NCBI RefSeq assembly: GCF_018100905.1
Contig: NZ_JAGJEG010000009.1
Span: forward strand, 1-64,000
Source: Pseudoalteromonas sp. MMG010
Lineage (GTDB): Bacteria; Pseudomonadota; Gammaproteobacteria; Enterobacterales; Alteromonadaceae
Length of the DNA: 64,000 bases
Direction: 5' to 3'
Each line of letters begins with the position of its first letter. Positions within the stretch are counted from its first letter, which is position 1. The notes under the pieces were generated by a model. That model searched no databases. It saw only the letters and a program-made list of their open reading frames with translations, and was not told the DNA's origin. Made by a program: the position numbers and the translations under genes. Below are positions 14,742 to 23,886 of this stretch, in pieces.

Positions 14742-16154
14742 CTACTTAGTTGTTTCGCTTAGTGCGTAACTCCATTGCCCATTAAATGCTTGATATGCAT
14801 TTACTTTAGCAAGCAATGACGAAATAGTGGTGTCGACTGCATTTTCTTGTGCTATTAAAACATCCTGTCGCGCATCTAACAACTCTAAGTAAGGTATTTG
14901 TCCTTCTTCGTACATTGCTTGTGCTTGTAAAAATGCTTTATTTGCAAAGTTAAAACGCTGCTCGGCAAATTGCTTTTGTTGCTGCTGATTGACTAACATT
15001 TGTAATGATAATTCACTGTCGTTTACTGCACTTAACACAACATTTTGATAATCACTATATGCCGCCTCACTCAACAACTGTTGAGCATCGCGCTGTTTTA
15101 ATAACGCAGGATAGCTTAATAACGACCAAGAAATTTGGGGCGCTAACTGCCACTGCTTTTGCGTATTGTTTAATCCCGTACTGTCAATACTCACAACACC
15201 GGCAAAGGCCGATAAACTTACATCAGGTAGTAATGCTTTGCTTGCTGCAACACTTAGGCTATTTGCTTGGCTAAAGTTATATAACGCACGGCTAATATCG
15301 GGGCGAAGTGCTATGGCATTGTTCGCATTTTTTAACGCAACAGTAAACGGCTGTTTCAGTACACCTTGTTCATTTTCAATACTAATTTGTTGCGTTAGTT
15401 TGCCACTAAGTACCGCTAAAGCTGACAAATCACGGTATTTTGCATATTCAATAGCTGGCATTAATGCTTGCTGTTGCTTAAGTTGCGCCATTGTTCGATT
15501 TAAGTCGAGCTCGTTTGCGACCCCCTCGTCAACGCGCGCTTGCAGCACATCAATACTTTGCTCTAATGCTTGGATTTGCATGGCTACAATGTGTTGTTTT
15601 TCAACATTACCTTGATAGCTCACAAACCCTTTTACTACCGCAGAAACCACGTTGATTTGTAATAAACGTACCTGTTCGGCTTGGCTCATGGCTGATGCGT
15701 GCGCAGCATCAACCAAGGCCGTAATACGACCAAATAAATCAAGCTGCCAATCAAAACCAATATTAGCACTTGATTGACTGTCATAAACACTGGGCACATC
15801 ACTACGTTTTGCACTAACAGCAATGTTTCCTTGCGGTAGGTACTGTGCTTTTTGCTCACCTAAACGTGCCAATGCACTTTTAAGTGTTAGCTGGCTTGTT
15901 TGCAAATCGTAGTTGTTAGCTAATGCATTATTTACTAATTCATTTAGCTGTGTAGATTGAAGTTGCTGCCACCAATTAACCTCGTCAGCTAACGCCACCT
16001 GAGCAGTAATATTGGCATTTTCAACAAACCGCTGTATTGATGCTTGTTCGTTATTAATATCTATTTTGCTAGCACAACCCGATAACACCGAGGCCACTAA
16101 TACTGCGCTTAAACTTAAACGCGTTTTAATACTATAAGATATAAACTTACGCAT
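14742..16154 (-). CDS. OprN-like RND outer-membrane channel lipoprotein
   Basis: A 470-aa NodT/OprM-family outer-membrane factor. It begins with a basic signal and lipobox LSGC (MRKFISYSIKTRLSLSAVLV... then SVLSGCASK). Two structural repeats of the TolC fold follow, each with long helices and short strands, for example NNYDLQTSQLTLKSALARLG in repeat one and ALRPDISRALYNFSQANSLS in repeat two. The C-terminus has YEEGQIPYLELLDARQDVL, typical of the family. The length equals that of OprN. The start overlaps the stop of the pump gene by 8 bp, so the two are coupled. It would form the exit duct for the MexEF-like pump. Confidence 0.9.
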   Translation of the reverse strand: MRKFISYSIKTRLSLSAVLVASVLSGCASKIDINNEQASIQRFVENANITAQVALADEVNWWQQLQSTQLNELVNNALANNYDLQTSQLTLKSALARLGEQKAQYLPQGNIAVSAKRSDVPSVYDSQSSANIGFDWQLDLFGRITALVDAAHASAMSQAEQVRLLQINVVSAVVKGFVSYQGNVEKQHIVAMQIQALEQSIDVLQARVDEGVANELDLNRTMAQLKQQQALMPAIEYAKYRDLSALAVLSGKLTQQISIENEQGVLKQPFTVALKNANNAIALRPDISRALYNFSQANSLSVAASKALLPDVSLSAFAGVVSIDSTGLNNTQKQWQLAPQISWSLLSYPALLKQRDAQQLLSEAAYSDYQNVVLSAVNDSELSLQMLVNQQQQKQFAEQRFNFANKAFLQAQAMYEEGQIPYLELLDARQDVLIAQENAVDTTISSLLAKVNAYQAFNGQWSYALSETTK

Positions 16155-19100
16155 TAGTTTGCTCCTGTGTTTTGGCTTTTTTATTTGCCACTATAATATA
16201 AAAAACGGGGGTAAATAATAAACCAAATACGGTTACGCCTATCATACCTGAGAACACGGCATTCCCCATTGCGTGGCGCATTTCTGAGCCAGCACCAGTG
16301 GCAAGAACTAACGGTATAACACCAGCAGTAAATGCTATCGAGGTCATGAGTATTGGGCGTAAACGCATTCTACAGGCAGCTAATATGGCATCGAAATGGG
16401 ATAATCCGGTTTCGTTTTGATCTTTAGCAAATTCAACCATTAATATGGCGTTTTTAGACGCTAATGCCACCAGCACAATTAACGCTATTTGCGTAAATAT
16501 GTTGTTATCTGACCCAACAAACCACACACCTAGTAATGCCGAAAATATAGTCATAGGTACGATTAATATTATTGCCAGTGGTAACCGTAAGCTTTCGTAT
16601 TGCGCTGCAAGTACCATAAATACTAGCAATACAACTAATGGGAAAACATAAACCATGGTATTCCCTGCTAAAACTTGCTGATAGGTTACCTCGGTCCATT
16701 CGTACTCAATACCTGTTGGTAAGGTGTTAGCGAGCACTTTTTCTATTGCAGCTTGTGCCTGATCAGAGCTAAACCCAGGCGCTGGGCTGCCATTAAGTTC
16801 AGCGCTAGGGTAACCGTTATAATGCATTACTCTATCGGGGCCAATGGTAGGTGTTACTGTAAGCACAGACCCTAATGGCACCATGTTACCCATACGATTG
16901 CGTACTTTTAAATTAAGGATTTGATCAGGGTCAACGCGATAATCAGCATCGGCTTGGGCATTTACTTGGTAAGTACGACCGAACATATTAAAGTCGTTTA
17001 CATATACTGACCCTAAATATATTTGTAGGGCATCAAATACTTCATTCAGCGGTATGCCTTGTACCAGTGCTTGTTCGCGGTCAATATCAATATCCATTTG
17101 CGGTACTTGAATACGAAAACTTGAGTAAAGTCCCATTAAGGCAGGATCTTTACGAGCTTCGCCTATCACCGCTTGTAAGCTATTAAACAGCGCTTCAAAG
17201 CCTTTATTTGCTCTATCTTCAATTTGTAATTTAAATCCGCCAGTTGTCCCTAACCCCTGTATTGGTGGTGGCGGGAATACGGCAACAAATGCTTCATCAA
17301 TTGCAGCAAAACGTTTGTTTAGCTGTGCAGCAATGGCCATAGCCGATTGGCTTGCATCAGTACGCTCATCAAAGCTTTTTAATGGGGTAAATAAAATACC
17401 GCTATTAGGGCTATTGGTAAAACCATTTACCGACAGTCCTGGGAATGCCACGGTATGCGCAACACCCGGCACTTCTAATGCAATTTTTTGCATTTGCGTT
17501 AATACATCTTCGGTTCTTTCTAGGCTGGCAGCATCGGGTAATTGGGCAATAGAAATTAAGTATTGCTTATCTTGCGACGGAATAAACCCACCAGGTACTG
17601 AGTCAAATAATTTAATTGTGCCACCTAACAACGCGACATAAACAACCATTACAATGACACCCATACGCATTAGTTTTTGTACAAACTTTTCGTAACCTTT
17701 CGCACCACGGTCAAATACACGGTTAAATGGAGTGAATAACCAACGTCCAAATAATTTATTTAATAAACGTGTAAAGGCATCGGGTTTTGCATCGTGCGAT
17801 TTAAGTAAAATTGCTGATAATGCAGGCGATAAGGTGAGTGAATTAAACGCAGAAATAACGGTAGAAATTGTAATTGTTAACGCAAACTGCTTATAAAACT
17901 GCCCCGATAAACCCGTAATAAAGGCTGTGGGTATAAATACCGCACACAATACTAAGGCAATCGCAATGATCGGGCCGGTTACTTCACTCATTGCAACGCG
18001 GGTTGCTTCAAGCGGAGATAAACCTTGCTCTATATTTCGCTCAACGTTTTCAACCACAACAATGGCATCATCTACAACAATACCGATGGCCAATACTAAA
18101 CCAAATAACGAAAGTGTATTAATTGACACACCAAGCCACTGCATAACAGCAAAGGTACCAATTAACGAAATAGGTACAGCAATTAATGGGATGATAGACG
18201 CACGCCATGTTTGTAAAAATACAATAACAACAATAACAACTAACACAATGGCTTCAAGCAAGGTGGCAATTACTGCATCAATCGAACCACGTACAAACAC
18301 GGTTGGGTCGTACACAATGTCGTACTCTACCCCACTTGGAAAATCTTTTGATAAACGCGCCATGGTTTCGCGTACTTGATCAGATAACTCAATCGCATTT
18401 GAGCCTGGGCGCTGAAATATAGGCATAGCCAATGCAGGTTGATTATCGAGCTCTGCACGTAAAGAGTAGCTATCTTGACCTAAATCGACCCGAGCGATAT
18501 CTGATAAGCGAGTTAATTGCCCTTGCTCACCGACTTTAATAATGACTTGTTCAAATTCTTCGACACTGTTTAAGCGCCCTTTTACATTTAATAGGATTTG
18601 AAATTGGCTGTCGTTTGAAACCGGCTGCGCCCCTAAACTACCCGCAGCCACTTGTTGATTTTGTGCACGCAGTGCTGCAATTACATCAGTGGCAGTCAGC
18701 TCTCGTGCTGCAAGTGCATCGGGGTTTAACCACACACGCATAGCGTATTTACCGCCACCAAATAAGCGGATATCACCTACACCAGGTAAACGGGCAATTT
18801 CATCTTTAATATTAATATCGGCATAGTTAGATAAGTACGCCGTATCATGGGTTTTTTCTGGAGAATATATGTGTACAACCATGGTTAAATCGGGTGACGA
18901 CTTTTCGGCCACAACCCCTAAACGTTGTACTTCTTCTGGTAAACGTGGCAAAGCACTGTTAACACGGTTTTGTACTTGTACTTGGGCGCGATCTAAATCG
19001 GTACCCAATGCAAATGTTACCGTTAGTGTCATACGGCCATCACTGGTTGCTTGAGAAAACATATATAACATGTTTTCTGTGCCATTAATTTCTTGCTCTA

Positions 19101-19302
19101 ATGGCGTTGCAACGGTTTGTGCTATAACGGTTGGGTTAGCGCCTGGGTAACTTGCCGTTACCACCACCGTAGGTGGAACAACTTCAGGGTATTCACTTAC
19201 CGGTAATTGAAATAGCGAAATACCACCAGCAATTAAAATAACCAATGACAGCATGGCTGCAAAAATCGGTCGCTGAATAAAAAAGTGTGAAAATTTCATC
19301 AA
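16147..19302 (-). CDS. MexF-like RND efflux pump (inner membrane)
   Basis: A 1051-aa HAE1-family RND transporter with 12 membrane segments and two large periplasmic loops. The N-terminus is MMKFSHFFIQRPIFAAMLSL. TM4 has [23 protein letters not shown], with the paired Asp residues of the proton relay. The conserved QYESLRLPLAIILIVPMTI and the C-terminal ASKNAILMVEFAKDQ and [21 protein letters not shown] blocks are all present. It exports amphiphilic drugs and similar compounds using proton motive force. Gene order mexE-mexF-oprN, an oxidoreductase at the 3' end and a divergent LysR gene point to the MexEF-OprN type. It lies 7 bp after the adaptor gene. Confidence 0.92.
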   Translation of the reverse strand: MMKFSHFFIQRPIFAAMLSLVILIAGGISLFQLPVSEYPEVVPPTVVVTASYPGANPTVIAQTVATPLEQEINGTENMLYMFSQATSDGRMTLTVTFALGTDLDRAQVQVQNRVNSALPRLPEEVQRLGVVAEKSSPDLTMVVHIYSPEKTHDTAYLSNYADINIKDEIARLPGVGDIRLFGGGKYAMRVWLNPDALAARELTATDVIAALRAQNQQVAAGSLGAQPVSNDSQFQILLNVKGRLNSVEEFEQVIIKVGEQGQLTRLSDIARVDLGQDSYSLRAELDNQPALAMPIFQRPGSNAIELSDQVRETMARLSKDFPSGVEYDIVYDPTVFVRGSIDAVIATLLEAIVLVVIVVIVFLQTWRASIIPLIAVPISLIGTFAVMQWLGVSINTLSLFGLVLAIGIVVDDAIVVVENVERNIEQGLSPLEATRVAMSEVTGPIIAIALVLCAVFIPTAFITGLSGQFYKQFALTITISTVISAFNSLTLSPALSAILLKSHDAKPDAFTRLLNKLFGRWLFTPFNRVFDRGAKGYEKFVQKLMRMGVIVMVVYVALLGGTIKLFDSVPGGFIPSQDKQYLISIAQLPDAASLERTEDVLTQMQKIALEVPGVAHTVAFPGLSVNGFTNSPNSGILFTPLKSFDERTDASQSAMAIAAQLNKRFAAIDEAFVAVFPPPPIQGLGTTGGFKLQIEDRANKGFEALFNSLQAVIGEARKDPALMGLYSSFRIQVPQMDIDIDREQALVQGIPLNEVFDALQIYLGSVYVNDFNMFGRTYQVNAQADADYRVDPDQILNLKVRNRMGNMVPLGSVLTVTPTIGPDRVMHYNGYPSAELNGSPAPGFSSDQAQAAIEKVLANTLPTGIEYEWTEVTYQQVLAGNTMVYVFPLVVLLVFMVLAAQYESLRLPLAIILIVPMTIFSALLGVWFVGSDNNIFTQIALIVLVALASKNAILMVEFAKDQNETGLSHFDAILAACRMRLRPILMTSIAFTAGVIPLVLATGAGSEMRHAMGNAVFSGMIGVTVFGLLFTPVFYIIVANKKAKTQEQTNA

Positions 19303-19309
19303 TAAAACC

Positions 19310-20479
19310 TTATTGTTTAGCCATTAATTGTGTGCGGTCGTTATCTAGTGTAAAAACAACATCGGTACTATCAATCGTGACTGTATTGGGTTTTATTGGC
19401 ATACCTGGGCCTACTCGTGCCGGACCATTAACAGCAATCACATCATTTTGCGATAAACCATGTGTAATAGCACGTAACGACCCATAACGCTCACCAACCT
19501 CAACTAAGGTGTATTGCAATACGTTGTTTTCGCCCACAGTTAATACAAAACGATTTTTTAAATCAGTGCCTATTGCTCTGTCTGGGATAATAATTTGTTC
19601 ATTTGCAGCATTGGCAGCAAGTTTAATACGAGCAAATGAGCCCGCACGCAGTTGGTCGCTGTCTTGATCAAATATCGCACGCACACGTAACGTCCCCGTG
19701 GCCGTATTAATTTGGTTATCGATAAAGTTAATGTAGCCTGAGTAAGCAAATTCTTTTTGCCCCACTTTTTGCATCACTACGGGTTGTTTAGTGCTGGCTG
19801 TTACATCGTTAAATGCACTATTCCACGTGCGTTCATCTACATCAAAGTATGCGTACATAGCTTGGTTTGAAACAATCGACGTTAAAACACTTTGTCCTGC
19901 TAAAACATTATTACCTTTTGTAATGTTTGCACGAGAAATAACCCCATCAATGGGTGATACAATAGCAGTAAACTCTAAATCAAGCTTAGCTGACACTAAT
20001 TGTGCTTGAAGCGCTGCTAACTGGGCTTCACGCTGACGTAATACCGAGGTACGAGCTTGTGCTTGTTCGGTTGAAATCGCTTTACGTTCGGTTAATCTTT
20101 TTGCTCTTTGGGCTTCACTTTGTGCTTGCTCTAATGCCGCTTGTGCACTTTCAATTTGTGCATTTAGACTGGCTACTACAGCAGCAAAGGGACGGTCATC
20201 TAATTTAAAAAGTAAATCGCCTTTTTTTACTGCGTCGCCCTCTTTAAACGCAATGCTCTCTACAACACCCGAAACACGTGGCATTAAAGATACTTCTTCA
20301 GGCGCTTCTAAACGGGTAGTATAAGTATGCCAACTTTGTACTGGCTTAACTAATACTTTAGCAACATCAATAGGTTGTAATTGTTGGGCGGGGGCTGTTT
20401 GAGCACTACTTTGCTCATCGCAACCAACTAAAGATAACGATACAGCAGCAAATGCTACCGCTATTAAATGTTTTTTCAT
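19310..20479 (-). CDS. MexE-like periplasmic adaptor lipoprotein
   Basis: A 389-aa membrane-fusion protein beginning MKKHLIAVAFAAVSLSLVGC (lipobox LVGC), hence lipid-anchored. The order of domains is standard: barrel-sandwich hybrid (VMPRVSGVVESI..., residues 65-85), alpha-helical coiled-coil hairpin rich in Ala/Gln (about 105-175), lipoyl return (SPIDGVISRANITKGNNV near 187-204), and beta-barrel (RVRAIFDQDSDQLRAGSFARI near 265-285). It links the RND pump to the outer-membrane channel. As first gene of the operon it faces the divergent LysR gene across 186 bp. Confidence 0.9.
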   Translation of the reverse strand: MKKHLIAVAFAAVSLSLVGCDEQSSAQTAPAQQLQPIDVAKVLVKPVQSWHTYTTRLEAPEEVSLMPRVSGVVESIAFKEGDAVKKGDLLFKLDDRPFAAVVASLNAQIESAQAALEQAQSEAQRAKRLTERKAISTEQAQARTSVLRQREAQLAALQAQLVSAKLDLEFTAIVSPIDGVISRANITKGNNVLAGQSVLTSIVSNQAMYAYFDVDERTWNSAFNDVTASTKQPVVMQKVGQKEFAYSGYINFIDNQINTATGTLRVRAIFDQDSDQLRAGSFARIKLAANAANEQIIIPDRAIGTDLKNRFVLTVGENNVLQYTLVEVGERYGSLRAITHGLSQNDVIAVNGPARVGPGMPIKPNTVTIDSTDVVFTLDNDRTQLMAKQ

Positions 20480-20665
20480 GACGACGCTCCTAATTTATAT
20501 GCGCCTTATACTACGGTGTTAACATGTTGACAAAAAGCATAGATTTTTAATTTCATTAATGCCAAAATAGCACCAATATTGTAGGTAAATTGATACACAG
20601 TGCATGCCACGTTTGTTTAAAAACATTCTCCATCACATCCTACAACCTCTTTTTAAGGTGTAATA
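20480..20665. promoter_or_regulatory. Divergent promoter region of the efflux operon and LysR gene
   Basis: 186 bp separate the starts of the MexE-like and LysR genes. LysR-type regulators usually bind T-N11-A motifs in such spacers. Several AT-rich T-N11-A matches occur, as expected by chance, and no long palindrome stands out, so the exact operator cannot be named. Confidence 0.5.
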
Positions 20666-21607
20666 ATGGATACAACCAGCCGTCTTTTAATGTTACTTGA
20701 AGTTGTTGAGCAAGGCTCTTTTGCCAAAGCTGCTGAAATTAGAAATATTGATCGTTCTGTTATTTCTAAACAAATTAGTAGATTAGAAGATGAACTCGGC
20801 GTGAGATTACTTAATAGAACCACTCGTTCTTTTTCGCTTACCGCCGCGGGGGCTGAAATGATAAAAAAGGCAGCCGAACTAAGAACCTTATTAAACGATA
20901 CTGTAAGAATGGCCGAAAATTATCATTTAGAGCCAAGAGGTGTATTAAAAATTACTTCATCGACGATTATCGGTCGTCGTTACCTGCAACCTGTGCTTAA
21001 TGATTTTCAAAAACGCTTTCCTCAAGTAGAAGTCGAGCTGCGCTTAGATGATAAGCTGGTTGATATTGTCTCAGAAGGGTTTGATTTAGCATTTAGGGTG
21101 GGAGAACCTAAAGACTCCTCTTTAATCGCTCGTAAAATAGCACGTACACGCCTTTTAATACTCGCAGCCCCTGAATTTATCGCCACTTACGGTATGCCTA
21201 AAACGATGAATGATTTAGCACAGCTACCTGGGGCTAGCTATGCCAGTAGCGCATTTAGAATAGAGGGAATAAACTACCTCGATCAAAACGGTAAACAACA
21301 AGAACAAAAAATTAATAGTGTTTATCGTGCAAACGACGCCGAAGTGTTATTAATGAAAACACTCTCAGGTACCACTTATTTCTTAGCCCCTGCATTTATT
21401 ATACAAAACGAAATTACAGAGGGTTTATTAGTACCCTTACTCCCAGAGGTAAAATTAGTAGAGCACAGCGCTATGTATGCCGTATACCCTCACAGAGATT
21501 TACCAGTAAGAACGCGTTTATTTTTAGATGCTGTTAGAGAATACATTGGCAAAGACAAGCCTATATGGGAACACGGCATTCCCAACTTTGACGGTATGTA
21601 TATTTAA
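20666..21607 (+). CDS. LysR-type regulator (MexT-like position)
   Basis: A 313-aa LysR-family transcription factor. An N-terminal winged helix-turn-helix is visible (EVVEQGSFAKAAEIRNIDRSVISKQISRLEDELGVRLLNR, residues about 11-50). A periplasmic-binding-like effector domain follows from about residue 90 (GVLKITSSTIIGRRYLQPVL, with a CrgA/YafC-like pattern). It is divergent from the MexEF-OprN-like operon and most likely activates it. MexT in Pseudomonas is 347 aa and also LysR, so the layout is analogous; identity is not proven. AAGGTG precedes the ATG. The stop codon overlaps that of the convergent diguanylate cyclase gene. Confidence 0.85.
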   Translation: MDTTSRLLMLLEVVEQGSFAKAAEIRNIDRSVISKQISRLEDELGVRLLNRTTRSFSLTAAGAEMIKKAAELRTLLNDTVRMAENYHLEPRGVLKITSSTIIGRRYLQPVLNDFQKRFPQVEVELRLDDKLVDIVSEGFDLAFRVGEPKDSSLIARKIARTRLLILAAPEFIATYGMPKTMNDLAQLPGASYASSAFRIEGINYLDQNGKQQEQKINSVYRANDAEVLLMKTLSGTTYFLAPAFIIQNEITEGLLVPLLPEVKLVEHSAMYAVYPHRDLPVRTRLFLDAVREYIGKDKPIWEHGIPNFDGMYI

Positions 21608-22644
21608 CAAGCAAGTTGACTTATATCCGTATTTTGCTCTGTGCTATCGTAATACACTTGATTGCGACCGAAGTGCTTTGCTTTATATAACTGCTCGTCT
21701 GCGGCGTTCATAAATTCTTTTAAATCAAATTTACTCTGATATTGAGCAACGCCTAAACTCACCGTAATATTGATATTTTTATCATCAATACTAATAGGGG
21801 TTAATTCAATTTTTTCACGTAATTTTTCTACGGCTTTAATCGCAATGTCAAAACTGTCAAACTGAGATAATATTGCAAACTCTTCCCCACCAACTCTAAA
21901 TACAAAACCTTTAGGCATCGCCACTTTAAACATGGTCGCAATTTCAATAAGTACCTGATCGCCCACATCATGGCCATACTTATCATTCACTTGTTTAAAA
22001 TAATCAAGGTCGATGAGAATCATATATAAATTCGATTTTTCAGTTAATTCAACTTCAAAATGATGATTCATCGATAGTCGGTTACCTGCAGCCGTTAAGG
22101 GATCTAACATGGCAAGTTTACGAAGGCGTTTAGAGAACTGAGCACGGCTGGTTTCAAATACATGGGAGACCGCCCAAATACTAATATAAGCAAACAGTAA
22201 ATTTAATCTTAAGTTCACACTTGATAATAATGAGGTATCTATTTTTTGAGACAAAACAATTAACTGAGAACAAAGTAAAAATGCTGACAATATAACGCCA
22301 TAATGCTTACCTAAAATTAGATAAAAAATAACAGGCATTACGATAACCCAAACAAATAAACCATTATTGGGATGTGTAATATAAGTACCAAAAATAACAA
22401 TCATTGTGAGTAAGGTACACACTATTATGGCTTGGATTGGTTTTACGCTACCCCGTTTTACACATAAATAAGTGTATAAACAATAACTACTAAAAACGGC
22501 TTCTACAAAACCTAATACATAAAATTGGTTAAAGAAAAAGTTAAGTAAAGCAAAAATAGTAGACAGCACACCAAAGCATAGGCTCATCCATTTAAGAACC
22601 CCTAACCTTAGTGATTTAGTACTACTTAATGCGGCAATATCCAT
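21604..22644 (-). CDS. Membrane-anchored diguanylate cyclase (GGEEF)
   Basis: A 346-aa protein with six or so membrane segments in the first 170 residues, then a GGDEF domain starting at LDPLTAAGNR. The active-site motif is intact (FRVGGEEFAIL), and substrate-binding residues follow the family pattern, so it should make cyclic-di-GMP. The inhibitory I-site (RxxD, five residues before GGEEF) is absent; the position reads MPKG. No EAL or sensor domain is recognisable in the membrane part. The frame is open upstream to 22701, but AAAGAG lies 6 bases before the ATG at 22644. Its stop overlaps that of the LysR gene by 4 bp, tail to tail. Confidence 0.85.
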   Translation of the reverse strand: MDIAALSSTKSLRLGVLKWMSLCFGVLSTIFALLNFFFNQFYVLGFVEAVFSSYCLYTYLCVKRGSVKPIQAIIVCTLLTMIVIFGTYITHPNNGLFVWVIVMPVIFYLILGKHYGVILSAFLLCSQLIVLSQKIDTSLLSSVNLRLNLLFAYISIWAVSHVFETSRAQFSKRLRKLAMLDPLTAAGNRLSMNHHFEVELTEKSNLYMILIDLDYFKQVNDKYGHDVGDQVLIEIATMFKVAMPKGFVFRVGGEEFAILSQFDSFDIAIKAVEKLREKIELTPISIDDKNINITVSLGVAQYQSKFDLKEFMNAADEQLYKAKHFGRNQVYYDSTEQNTDISQLAC

Positions 22645-23072
22645 TACAAACTCTTTAAAAAATACACATAAGTAGTTTAACTTGAAATACACAGATCTCA
22701 AGCACGATATAGACTAATTAATTAGTAAATGTAATAAAAGAAAAACAAAAACCATCCTTTATAACTAATTAAACACCCAAAAATATATTCCCCCTCATTT
22801 TTTAAAATAAATGATAAGAAAAAAAACGCCTCTCACATGCTAAGCATTATTGTATTAATAAGGATAAATTGTCTGATATATTCATTTTATTAAAATCCAT
22901 TCATACCCATTCACTTTAACTAATTTGCACTTTAATTAATGAGTTTTTCAGGTAATTACATTAAACTGATGAAATATACGTGAAGTTTGTTTTGTTATGT
23001 GTATTTTGCACTGTATCCATCACGGTATTAATCAATAAAACTGATATATCCAACAAATCCTTGGAGGCATCT
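22645..23072. other. 428-bp AT-rich intergenic region
   Basis: Divergent spacer between the diguanylate cyclase and the Sel1-repeat gene. It must hold both promoters, but no clear -35/-10 pair, operator or hairpin stands out beyond AT-rich noise. An in-frame extension upstream of 23073 (to 22980) lacks a ribosome site. Confidence 0.4.
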
Positions 23073-23798
23073 ATGTCACACATCAATATAAAAACAGTTA
23101 TCCTTTGTTGTTCACTATTAGCTAGCCCATTTGCTTTTGCTGGTCTTGAAGAAGGGCAAATAGCCGCAAATGAGGGGCGATTTGAAGAAGCATTAGTCGA
23201 GTTTAATTACTTAGCAGACAAAGGCTTTGCACCGGGTATTTATGAGCTAGCAAAAATGTATGAAGAAGGTCACGGTGTGACCCGCAATTATGCTAAAGCA
23301 GCACAACTTTACCAAGATGCGATTAAAAAACACCATGTAGACTCGATGTTTGCATTGGCTGTTTTATACGACGAAGGTAAAGGCGTAAAACTTGATAAGC
23401 AAAAAGCAATCACCTTATTTGAAAAAGCAGCCAAAAAGAACATGCCTGCAGCACAATTTAATTTAGGTGTAATGTATGCCAACGGCGACGGCGTAACCCA
23501 AGATTACAAACAAGCGCGCTTTTGGTATGAAAAAGCAGCTGCAAACAATTACTCTTTGGCGCAATTTAATTTGGCACTGTTATATTTTGAAGGTTTAGGT
23601 ACGCCAAAGGATGTTGAAAAGTCATATATTTGGAATTCAATTGCTGAATACAACGGTAACATGAAAGCAAGCCATAGCCGTAAACTAGATGAGCGGACTA
23701 TGCTGCCAGCCGAAGCTGAAGCAGCAAAAGAAAAAGCAGATGCAATTTATGCAAAAATTCTGGCGGGTACTTACGCCGGTGAAGGCCGATTATTTTAA
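23073..23798 (+). CDS. Exported Sel1-repeat (TPR-like) protein
   Basis: A 241-aa protein with signal peptide (MSHINIKTVILCCSLLASPF, cleavage after FAFA). Four Sel1-like repeats of 36 residues follow. Examples are ALAVLYDEGKGVKLDKQKAI and LGVMYANGDGVTQDYKQARF, each with the A-xx-LG-xxY-xxG-xGV pattern. The C-terminus has a charged region (RKLDERTMLPAEAEAAKEKA). Such repeats bind other proteins; the partner is unknown. The start at 23073 is chosen because TTGGAGG precedes it at proper spacing and the signal peptide starts there. Confidence 0.85.
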   Translation: MSHINIKTVILCCSLLASPFAFAGLEEGQIAANEGRFEEALVEFNYLADKGFAPGIYELAKMYEEGHGVTRNYAKAAQLYQDAIKKHHVDSMFALAVLYDEGKGVKLDKQKAITLFEKAAKKNMPAAQFNLGVMYANGDGVTQDYKQARFWYEKAAANNYSLAQFNLALLYFEGLGTPKDVEKSYIWNSIAEYNGNMKASHSRKLDERTMLPAEAEAAKEKADAIYAKILAGTYAGEGRLF

Positions 23799-23837
23799 TC
23801 AAAATTAATATTTTTATTGATATAAATCGGCCAATTA

Positions 23838-23886
23838 AGCTGTATATAAAAAGCACTTAGGTGCTATTTTATATACAGCTTTTTTA
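23838..23886. terminator. Shared terminator; codes the end of the convergent gene
   Basis: A 19-20 bp stem with one bulge (23838-23856 with 23861-23880, TTAG loop) is followed by TTTTTT on the + strand. It ends the Sel1 gene. The aldehyde dehydrogenase stop codon on the other strand (23864-23866) lies inside the right arm. Confidence 0.85.
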
